From Piscirickettsiaceae bacterium (GTDB lineage: Bacteria; Pseudomonadota; Gammaproteobacteria; PS1; Pseudothioglobaceae): a stretch of 12,033 nucleotides of DNA. The position numbers were made by a program, and so were the translations under genes. Below are positions 6,656 to 12,033 of the stretch, piece after piece; the stretch's first letter is position 1, and each line of letters opens with the position of its first letter. A model generated the notes under the pieces. That model saw only the letters and a program-made list of their open reading frames with translations. It was not told the origin of the DNA and did no database searches. The stretch is taken from positions 22,810-34,842 of the forward strand of contig DTVJ01000371.1 of NCBI GenBank assembly GCA_012963565.1. Reading direction: 5' to 3'.

Positions 6656-9600
6656 TTGCTACAATACCGAGAAATTCCTTATAACTATACTTCCTTCTCA
6701 GACAAGGAGATCGTGTGTCGCTTTTTAGGTGATGAATCTTGGGAATTGCTCAATCAACTTAGGCAAAATCGTAACACTGGACGTAGCGCTAGAATGCTAT
6801 TTGAAGTACTGGGTGACATGTGGGTAGTTAACCGTAACCCTTACCTACAAGAAGATCTAATTAAAAATAAGCGTCGTTGGCGAGCACTAACTGAAGCGCT
6901 CTATTCTCGCCTCAATCAAATTAGATCTCGTGCAGATGGTAATGAAAAGGTATTGGATTTACTTAACAGTGCCGACCAAGCAGTGGACGGATTTAAACAG
7001 TGCCTGAGTGAATTTCAAAACAACAAACAACGCATCAAAAAAGCCTTACTCAAGGTAACGCACAATAACAACATTCGCTTTGATGCCCTATCGCGCTCAT
7101 CCCATTCAACTGATGCCACTGACTGGCGTGTTGAGTATCCTGCTGTAGTCATCACCCCAGATACTGAACTTGAAATTGCCGACATTGTCAAAACTTGTAT
7201 TGAACTAGGTTTGACTATTATTCCTCGTGGTGGTGGCACAGGCTACACAGGTGGCGCCATTCCACTTCATGCGCAAACCGCTGTCATCAATACTGAAAAA
7301 CTCAGCTTTATTGATGCCATTCATACTGAGGATGGCCTTCATTCTATCAATGTTGGAGCGGGCGTTATCACTAAACGCATCTCTGAAATTGCATATGCTA
7401 ATGGTTTGGTATTCGCTGTTGACCCAACTTCGCAAGATGCTTGCACTATTGGTGGCAATGTTGCCATGAACGCAGGTGGCAAGAAAGCACTGCGCTGGGG
7501 TACAACGATTGATAATTTACTCTCTTGGAAAATGGTGATGCCGGATGGTAACTGGCTACAAGTTAAACGCTTAGATCACAATCAAGACAAAATCCAATTA
7601 CTAGATACCGTTAGTTTCAAGATACATCATCTTAAAAGTGATGGAAAAACTCTTTTGACCACTGAAACCTTAACCATTAACACTGATCAAATGCGTAAAA
7701 GTGGCTTAGGAAAAGATGTTACTAATAAATTTTTAGACGGATTACCAGGCATTCAAAAAGAAGGCTGTGATGGTTTTATTACCTCTGCCGAATTCATTTT
7801 GCACCAACCACTCGCACACATCAACACCCTATGTCTCGAATTCTTCGGTCATGATTTAAATAATGCGGTTTCCGCAATTGTTGCAATTAAAGACAGTATT
7901 GATGCCAATAGTTATGTCGATTTAGTTGGCATGGAACATCTGGATGCACGCTACGTCAAGGCTGTAAAGTACACCACCAAAGCCAATCGTTCAGAACTGC
8001 CTAAAATGGTACTTTTGGTTGATATTAGTTCTAATAATCAAACTTCATTAGACGATCAGATTGAAACAATTATTCGATTAACTGAAGATCGTGAAGGCGA
8101 ATGTTTTATTGCTAAACTGCCAGCAAAAAGACAAACTTTTTGGAAAGATAGAACTAATACCGCTGCCATTGCTACACATACTAACGCTTTTAAAATCAAT
8201 GAAGATGTAGTTATTCCTCTGGACAAGCTGGCCGATTATAGCGATGGCATCGAACACATTAATATCCGACTTTCTATTGAAAATAAATTAGCAACACTTG
8301 ATGCTATTAGAACTTATTTTGAAAATATTAATCCAGAATCTAGCTTAATTAAAGACAAGATCGAAAGAGTATTAACTCTGTTAAATGCTGTTAATAACGA
8401 ATGGCAAGATTCGATTGACAACCTAGATCAGGAAGTTATTTTTAAGGCGATTCAAACTGGTGATAACACCATCTCTTATGTCAAATCATTTGCTGAACCA
8501 TTGAATGATCTACTTATGGGCGACCTATTCATTGATATTCGCAATCAAGTTAAATCTATTCACCAAGAATATCGTGAAATCCGCTTATTTATAGCCTTAC
8601 ACATGCATGCTGGCGATGGAAATGTACATACCAACATCCCGGTACATTCGCATAATACACAAATGCTGCACAAAGCCGAGTCGGTGGTTGATGAGATTAT
8701 GATTTTGGCTACAAAACTTGGTGGCGTAATCTCAGGTGAACATGGTATTGGACTTACTAAATACCAATATTTATCTGATGATTTTAAACAAGAATTTGCC
8801 AAATACAAAAATGATATCGACCCTAATGGTCATTTTAATAAAGGCAAACTTATGCCTGGTAGTGGTCTTGAAAATGCCTTTACCCCTTCTCTACGCTTGG
8901 TTGAGCAAGAGGCACTTATTCTTGAAAGTAGTGAAATTGGTGAAATTAATGATATGATCAAATCATGCCTACGCTGTGGTAAATGCAAAGATGTGTGCAC
9001 CACCCATGTACCAGAGGCAAACCTTTTGTACTCACCGCGTGATAAGATTATTGGCACCAACCTAATTAGTGAAGCCTTTCTTTATGAGGAACAAACGCGC
9101 AGAGGAATTTCACTTGATCATTTTGATGAATTTAATGACATTGCGGATCACTGCACCATTTGTCATCGTTGCGAAAAGCCTTGCCCTGTTGACATTGATT
9201 TCGGTGATGTTTCTATTAAGATGAAAAACATCTTACGTAAGCAAAATAAACGCCGTACTAATGTTGCTGCTAAAATCTCCATTGCTTATCTAAATATGAC
9301 TAAGCCTTGGCAGATTAATTTAACCAAGAAACTGTTAATTGATTTTGGTTACAAAGCGCAACATGTCGCTTCTAGACTAAGCAAACCTTTTTTAAAGAAA
9401 CAGCCAAACAAAACTGTCGGTAATCCCAGTGCCCTAACAGAATTAGTGACCATTCTAGACAAACCATTACCAACAGATACTGGCTTAAGGCCATTGCGAG
9501 AACTACTAAATATTAATGATGTTGGCACCATTCCAATTCTAGCGCATCCCGACAAATCCAATGCTGACTCTCCAAGTGTTTTTTATTTTCCAGGTTGTGG

Positions 9601-10351
9601 TTCTGAACGCCTATATTCGCAGATTAGCTTAGCGACCGTTGCCGTACTTTATAATCTTGGTGTTAAAGTTGTGTTGCCGCCAAGTTATTTATGTTGTGGC
9701 TACCCACAGACATCAGCCGGTGATGTTGATAAAGGTAAAGAGATTTCCACTGATAATCGTGTGTTGTTTCATCGCATGGCCAATACACTCAATTATCTTG
9801 ATATCAAGCATGTGCTCACTTCCTGTGGTACTTGTATTGATCAATTACTCACTTATGAACTCGGTGATATTTTCAAAGAATCTCAACTTACTGATATCCA
9901 TGAATATCTACTGGCCAATAATGTTAAGTTAGATAATAATACAGAACAGTATTTGTATCATGCACCTTGTCACGACCCAATAAAAAGTGATGACTCACAA
10001 AATGTAATTTCTGCGATTATGGGCACTGATGACATCTTAAATAACGACCGTTGTTGTGGTGAGGCTGGTACGTTTGCTGTTGCACGTCCTGATATTGCAA
10101 AACAGGTAAAGTTTAAGAAAGAATCTGAAATTCAAAAAGACCTGACCACGCTGATTGGCACACCTAAAGCTAAAAAAGGTATTAAGATACTCACTACCTG
10201 CCCTGCGTGTCGTCAAGGCTTATCGCGCTATCAACCTTCAACTGGTATTGAGCCGATCTATCCAGTAGAAATCATTGCCGAACAGACACTAGGTGCCAAC
10301 TGGCAAAAAGACTTTATCAACTCGGTCAATATAGAAAAGGTACTGCTTTAA
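6656..10351 (+). CDS. FAD-linked oxidase / iron-sulfur (CCG) fusion dehydrogenase
   Basis: A 1231-residue fusion resembling GlcD/D-lactate dehydrogenase plus GlcF/GlpC in one chain. The N-terminal REIPYNYTSFSDKEIV block is a conserved domain of this proteobacterial family (DUF3683, as I recall it). A PCMH-type FAD domain follows with PRGGGTGYTGG (about 190-200). The FAD-oxidase C-terminal domain carries HAGDGNVH (651-658) and SGEHGIGLTKY. Next come two 4Fe-4S motifs, C771-x2-C774-x2-C777-x3-C781 and C833-x2-C836-x2-C839-x3-C843. Two CCG domains end the chain: C981, CCG 1013-1015, CxxC 1057-1060; and C1105, CCG 1133-1135, CxxC 1182-1185. It probably oxidises a D-2-hydroxyacid and passes electrons to the quinone pool at the membrane; the substrate is not shown. 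The start is TTG at 6656, since no ATG or GTG fits between the in-frame stop at 6629 and the homology; no Shine-Dalgarno is seen. Confidence 0.9.
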   Translation: MLQYREIPYNYTSFSDKEIVCRFLGDESWELLNQLRQNRNTGRSARMLFEVLGDMWVVNRNPYLQEDLIKNKRRWRALTEALYSRLNQIRSRADGNEKVLDLLNSADQAVDGFKQCLSEFQNNKQRIKKALLKVTHNNNIRFDALSRSSHSTDATDWRVEYPAVVITPDTELEIADIVKTCIELGLTIIPRGGGTGYTGGAIPLHAQTAVINTEKLSFIDAIHTEDGLHSINVGAGVITKRISEIAYANGLVFAVDPTSQDACTIGGNVAMNAGGKKALRWGTTIDNLLSWKMVMPDGNWLQVKRLDHNQDKIQLLDTVSFKIHHLKSDGKTLLTTETLTINTDQMRKSGLGKDVTNKFLDGLPGIQKEGCDGFITSAEFILHQPLAHINTLCLEFFGHDLNNAVSAIVAIKDSIDANSYVDLVGMEHLDARYVKAVKYTTKANRSELPKMVLLVDISSNNQTSLDDQIETIIRLTEDREGECFIAKLPAKRQTFWKDRTNTAAIATHTNAFKINEDVVIPLDKLADYSDGIEHINIRLSIENKLATLDAIRTYFENINPESSLIKDKIERVLTLLNAVNNEWQDSIDNLDQEVIFKAIQTGDNTISYVKSFAEPLNDLLMGDLFIDIRNQVKSIHQEYREIRLFIALHMHAGDGNVHTNIPVHSHNTQMLHKAESVVDEIMILATKLGGVISGEHGIGLTKYQYLSDDFKQEFAKYKNDIDPNGHFNKGKLMPGSGLENAFTPSLRLVEQEALILESSEIGEINDMIKSCLRCGKCKDVCTTHVPEANLLYSPRDKIIGTNLISEAFLYEEQTRRGISLDHFDEFNDIADHCTICHRCEKPCPVDIDFGDVSIKMKNILRKQNKRRTNVAAKISIAYLNMTKPWQINLTKKLLIDFGYKAQHVASRLSKPFLKKQPNKTVGNPSALTELVTILDKPLPTDTGLRPLRELLNINDVGTIPILAHPDKSNADSPSVFYFPGCGSERLYSQISLATVAVLYNLGVKVVLPPSYLCCGYPQTSAGDVDKGKEISTDNRVLFHRMANTLNYLDIKHVLTSCGTCIDQLLTYELGDIFKESQLTDIHEYLLANNVKLDNNTEQYLYHAPCHDPIKSDDSQNVISAIMGTDDILNNDRCCGEAGTFAVARPDIAKQVKFKKESEIQKDLTTLIGTPKAKKGIKILTTCPACRQGLSRYQPSTGIEPIYPVEIIAEQTLGANWQKDFINSVNIEKVLL

Positions 10352-10363
10352 TTAACATTTCAG

Positions 10364-10386
10364 TATAATCCCTCGTGGCTAAGCCA
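10364..10386 (+). promoter_or_regulatory. Promoter -10 box and 5'-end hairpin for the SCP2-like gene
   Basis: TATAAT at 10364-10369 is a consensus -10 box, without a clear -35 partner. A start 7 nt downstream falls near 10376. There TGGC (10376-10379), TAA and GCCA (10383-10386) form a small 4-bp hairpin at the predicted 5' end of the mRNA. Terminal hairpins of this kind can protect transcripts from RppH and RNase E, so the mRNA may be long-lived; that is inference. Confidence 0.5.
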
Positions 10387-10427
10387 AAATAACTTGAAAA
10401 GAATTTACTTTATTTAAAGGAGATACC

Positions 10428-10880
10428 ATGAAAAAATTATTAATTACTCTATTTGCTTTTATTTCACTGAATGCTTTTGCTGGAAGTGCAGACAAAATTT
10501 CTGATGCATTCAACAACTCATCAACCCCTGCAGAACTGGTTTTATCAGGCTGGGCTGGCAACGATGGTGGCAAAGGTTACAAAGTATTACAAGTCATAGT
10601 TAAAGGTTCAGACAAAGCAGCTGAATTACATATCGGTAACAATGGTAAAGCCATTGCCGCATTTGATAATGCTAAAACAGCTAAACTAGATGATAATGTT
10701 GATTACAAAATGACTGCTACAATGGAAGATTGGGCTGATATGGGTACTGGTGATTCTGGTCCTATGTATCATATGACATTTGGTGGACTATCATTCGAAG
10801 GTCCGATGGGCGAAGCCATGAACAACATGGGTCCATTTGCTTCTTTCTTGATCAATATTGGTAAAAATATCCAAGATTAG
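10428..10880 (+). CDS. Secreted SCP2-like (sterol carrier-like) protein
   Basis: This is a 150-residue protein with a clear signal peptide (MKKLLITLFAFISLNAFA, cleavage after A18), so it is exported to the periplasm as a mature chain of about 132 residues. No cysteine follows the cleavage site, so it is not a lipoprotein. The mature part alternates short strands and ends with VDYKMTATMEDWADM, then LSFEGPMGEAMNNMGPFASFL. This resembles the end of SCP2 domains, where a strand and a DF/DW helix are followed by a G-x-I-x-G-x-hydrophobic helix. SCP2 domains bind lipids or other hydrophobic ligands, so a periplasmic hydrophobic-ligand role is possible but unproven. AAGGAG (10417-10422), 5 nt before the ATG, is the strongest ribosome binding site in the window and suggests high expression. 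It converges with the next gene, 6 bases apart. Confidence 0.85.
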   Translation: MKKLLITLFAFISLNAFAGSADKISDAFNNSSTPAELVLSGWAGNDGGKGYKVLQVIVKGSDKAAELHIGNNGKAIAAFDNAKTAKLDDNVDYKMTATMEDWADMGTGDSGPMYHMTFGGLSFEGPMGEAMNNMGPFASFLINIGKNIQD

Positions 10881-10886
10881 AAACAA

Positions 10887-11258
10887 TTAAGTGCGGGTGT
10901 TGTTATCATCTGCACTAACATACACCCAGGCCTGGGCACCTGACTTAAACCGACCCATCACTCGTTTATAAGCATCTACTTCGTATTTATCTGAACGTAC
11001 CAATTCTTCTTTAGTAATCTTAAAAATTACGCCAGCAACTTGGTCATCATCATCACTAGATTCAATCGCAATTGGATGATGGGTCTCTCCACTCAAATCC
11101 ACCACATCACTATTACCAATCTCTACCATTTCTAACCTGTAACCCAATAACTTGTCTTCATAACCCTCTAGCTCACGACCAAAAGTTTCCAGTTGTACCG
11201 GGGTATTTTGCAGCGTCCCATAGGAAAATAATAATTCTTCTTTACTCATAATTTTCAT
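10887..11258 (-). CDS. Gamma-glutamylcyclotransferase-like (AIG2-like) protein
   Basis: This 123-residue cytoplasmic protein has the gamma-glutamylcyclotransferase/AIG2 fold signature. FSYGTLQ (residues 11-17) is the substrate-binding loop, VQLETFGRELEGYED follows, then VAGVIFKITKEEL and SDKYEVDAYKRV. E93 sits where the catalytic glutamate of the family lies (D-x-x-E, E98 in human GGCT), and the chain ends in AWVYV. Family members release 5-oxoproline from gamma-glutamyl amines or amino acids, but the substrate of this branch is not known to me. The start may be M1 (11258) or M4 (11249); no Shine-Dalgarno separates them, and homologous sequence begins just after M4. It is divergent from the cytochrome gene, and a 12-bp palindrome (ATTTAATTAAAT, 11260-11271) lies directly upstream. 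Confidence 0.85.
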   Translation of the reverse strand: MKIMSKEELLFSYGTLQNTPVQLETFGRELEGYEDKLLGYRLEMVEIGNSDVVDLSGETHHPIAIESSDDDDQVAGVIFKITKEELVRSDKYEVDAYKRVMGRFKSGAQAWVYVSADDNNTRT

Positions 11259-11308
11259 TATTTAATTAAATATGGAATACCATTATATATTTATATACTA
11301 ATGTTGCC

Positions 11309-11314
11309 TATAAT
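11309..11314 (+). promoter_or_regulatory. -10 box upstream of the cytochrome gene
   Basis: TATAAT at 11309-11314 is a consensus -10 box. It predicts a transcript start near 11321 and a leader of about 37 nt. This places the promoter downstream of an ATG at 11301 and so supports the start at 11358. No good -35 box is visible 16-18 nt upstream. Confidence 0.5.
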
Positions 11315-11357
11315 TTCTAACCATAACTTGAGGAATGATTTTACAACAAGGAATCTT

Positions 11358-11684
11358 ATGAAAACACTTTACAAAACATTCATTAAAATCTCATTAATAA
11401 CTATTTCATCATCTGTATTAGCATTTGACAGTTTAGATGAACATCAAGGAGCATGCTTACAGTGCCATGGTAATAATCATGATGCTGACTTTTATGAAGC
11501 ACGCTCTGAAGGTAAATTAAAAAGTTATAAAGATCTTAAAGGTCAGATTAATCGATGTTCAAATTTTTATAGTAGCGCCTGGTTTCCAGAAGAAGAGGCA
11601 GAAATTGTTAGTTATTTAAACAATGAATATTATGGGTTCAAATACCCTCTCATCAAAAAATCAAAAATGATTGATTTAAACTAA
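11358..11684 (+). CDS. Small periplasmic monohaem c-type cytochrome
   Basis: This 108-residue protein has an N-terminal signal peptide (about residues 1-22, ending SSSVLA) and one haem c motif, C33-L-Q-C36-H37. The haem is therefore attached in the periplasm and the protein is expected to carry electrons or be a subunit of a redox enzyme. The C-terminal half reads QINRCSNFYSSAWFPEEEAEIVSYLNNEYY, a helix-rich end of the kind seen in small cytochrome c proteins. The only Met outside the signal region is M104, four residues from the end, so the usual Met distal ligand looks absent. C67, H41 and H29 are alternatives. The ATG at 11358 is chosen for AAGGA (11348-11352) and the signal peptide; an in-frame ATG at 11301 lies upstream of the promoter. 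I do not recognise a specific named family. Confidence 0.85.
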   Translation: MKTLYKTFIKISLITISSSVLAFDSLDEHQGACLQCHGNNHDADFYEARSEGKLKSYKDLKGQINRCSNFYSSAWFPEEEAEIVSYLNNEYYGFKYPLIKKSKMIDLN

Positions 11685-11730
11685 GTTGCGAGCGCATTTA
11701 GATATATCTATTTAGAATATTGGGAATAAT

Positions 11731-11758
11731 TTGTCAATATATATTTCGAACAAATAAA
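11731..11758 (+). promoter_or_regulatory. Candidate promoter for the intergenic small RNA
   Basis: TTGTCA (11731-11736) matches the -35 consensus at 5/6. After 16 nt AATAAA (11753-11758) matches the -10 at 4/6. Predicted initiation falls near 11762-11765, at the left arm of the 9-bp inverted repeat that follows. An alternative -10, AATAAT at 11725-11730, would start the RNA about 30 nt earlier but lacks a -35. Confidence 0.4.
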
Positions 11759-11761
11759 GAG

Positions 11762-11873
11762 GGTTGCATCTGAGGAATTAAAAAACTGAGGAGAATTAAA
11801 AAAAACCGATGCAACCGGGTAGATTATCCTAGTAAGGATTATGGTTGTCTATTATGGAAAACCATATTTTTTT
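11762..11873 (+). ncRNA. Candidate small RNA with 9-bp stem, tandem AGGA repeats and terminator
   Basis: The 200-base gap after the cytochrome gene contains no convincing open frame but clear structure. GGTTGCATC (11762-11770) and GATGCAACC (11808-11816) form a perfect 9-bp stem. It encloses two direct repeats: CTGAGGAATTAAAAAA (11770-11785), and a second copy with two extra bases in the core and a longer A run (11786-11805). A second hairpin, ATCCT / AGGAT (11826-11839), has loop AGTA, and a terminator hairpin with seven T closes the unit. With the promoter-like boxes upstream this fits an independent transcript of about 110 nt. Four GGA cores, two in the A-rich loop, recall CsrA/RsmA-binding RNAs. 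I do not recognise a known RNA family, and a processed cytochrome 3' UTR is the main alternative. Confidence 0.5.
11853..11873 (+). terminator. Intrinsic terminator (+ strand)
   Basis: TATGG (11853-11857), loop AAAA and CCATA (11862-11866) are followed directly by seven T (11867-11873). The stem is short, but ATGGTT (11841-11846) can alternatively pair with AACCAT (11860-11865). It would end the candidate small RNA and any read-through from the cytochrome gene. Confidence 0.6.
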
Positions 11874-11881
11874 AAATATGG
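11862..11881 (-). terminator. Probable terminator for the partial minus-strand gene
   Basis: CCATATTT (11862-11869) and AAATATGG (11874-11881) form a perfect 8-bp stem with a 4-base loop, starting 3 bases past the stop codon of the minus-strand gene. Read leftwards it is followed by only four T, so it is a weak intrinsic terminator. Its left arm is also the right arm of the plus-strand terminator. Confidence 0.5.
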
Positions 11882-11884
11882 GAA

Positions 11885-12033
11885 TTAAATCAATTTTCTT
11901 TTAACCAGAGTTGCTGAAAACAAACCTACAGTAACAACAATAAATACAATTCCACCAACAATATCACCCTGAATGTAAGATAGCGCATAAACTTTTCCAG
12001 CACTAAATTCAGTAGGAACATATAGAAGTATAA
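11885..12033 (-). CDS. C-terminal end of an unidentified membrane protein (cut by window edge)
   Basis: The last 48 codons of a minus-strand gene are visible, ending in TAA at 11887-11885. The peptide has a polar stretch (TEFSAGKVYALSYIQGD), then one hydrophobic segment (IVGGIVFIVVTVGLFSATL) and a basic end, VKRKLI. This is a transmembrane helix with a positively charged tail, which by the positive-inside rule should face the cytoplasm. No family can be named from so little sequence, and it could be a single-span or multi-span protein. It is an open frame to the window edge, and the hairpin just after its stop supports a real gene end. Confidence 0.6.
   Translation of the reverse strand, partial: ILLYVPTEFSAGKVYALSYIQGDIVGGIVFIVVTVGLFSATLVKRKLI

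Noticed and set aside
8736..9060. Open frames on both strands opposite or shifted within the large dehydrogenase gene
   Set aside because: They are fully inside the conserved FAD and 4Fe-4S coding region and have no ribosome binding site or domain pattern.
10888..10914. AGTGC / GCACT inverted repeat as terminator of the SCP2-like gene
   Set aside because: Only 5 bp with a long loop and no T run, and it lies inside the coding end of the neighbouring gene.
11301..11357. Upstream in-frame ATG for the cytochrome gene
   Set aside because: It precedes the TATAAT at 11309-11314 and would bury the signal peptide. The ATG at 11358 has AAGGA upstream.
11699..11710. Palindrome TAGATATATCTA after the cytochrome gene as a terminator
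   Set aside because: The stem is short and almost all A/T, and no T run follows.
11685..11884. Riboswitch or T-box
   Set aside because: No downstream gene is read in the same direction within reach, and the sequence does not match a riboswitch core I know.
1..12033. CRISPR array, tRNA, insertion sequence or prophage remnants
   Set aside because: No spaced direct repeats, cloverleaf, terminal inverted repeats with transposase, or phage-like proteins were seen.

Overview
The window is about 12 kb of AT-rich, densely packed bacterial DNA. Protein signatures point to a gammaproteobacterium: YccA-type Bax inhibitor-1 protein, RppH, CysM and an N-terminal MurD all resemble the gammaproteobacterial proteins closely. 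The low GC content, a short B. subtilis-type ThrC, HemJ rather than HemG/HemY, and the small intergenic gaps suggest a streamlined marine lineage such as the SUP05/Thioglobus sulfur oxidisers and their symbiont relatives. That placement is inference from gene content only. No CRISPR array, tRNA, rRNA, insertion sequence or prophage is visible.

Layout. Positions 1-162 (-) hold the start of murD, cut by the window edge and divergent from yccA-rppH (258-1480, +). A near-perfect extended -10 promoter precedes a four-gene run: hom, thrC, cysM and a ClC-type H+/Cl- antiporter (1572-6149, +). This covers the homoserine and threonine branch of the aspartate pathway, cysteine synthesis from O-acetylserine, and an ion exchanger whose start codon directly follows the cysM stop. 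hemJ (6150-6575, -) converges on it with no gap and is divergent from a 1231-residue FAD/iron-sulfur fusion dehydrogenase (6656-10351, +).

The right-hand part holds small genes. They are a secreted SCP2-like protein with a strong ribosome binding site (10428-10880, +), a gamma-glutamylcyclotransferase-like protein (10887-11258, -) and a small periplasmic monohaem c-type cytochrome (11358-11684, +). After a 200-base gap comes the C-terminal tail of an unidentified membrane protein (11885-12033, -).

The least explained part is that last gap. It contains a promoter-like sequence, a perfect 9-bp inverted repeat enclosing two A-rich direct repeats with AGGA cores, a second hairpin, and a hairpin followed by seven T. 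Together these fit a free-standing small RNA of roughly 110 nt, possibly of the CsrA/RsmA-binding kind. The hairpin at its 3' end shares an arm with a terminator for the opposing gene. Other points of interest are a c-type cytochrome with a lone distal Cys and no good Met ligand, a ClC protein with GIEGP in place of GREGP, and an exported SCP2-like domain.
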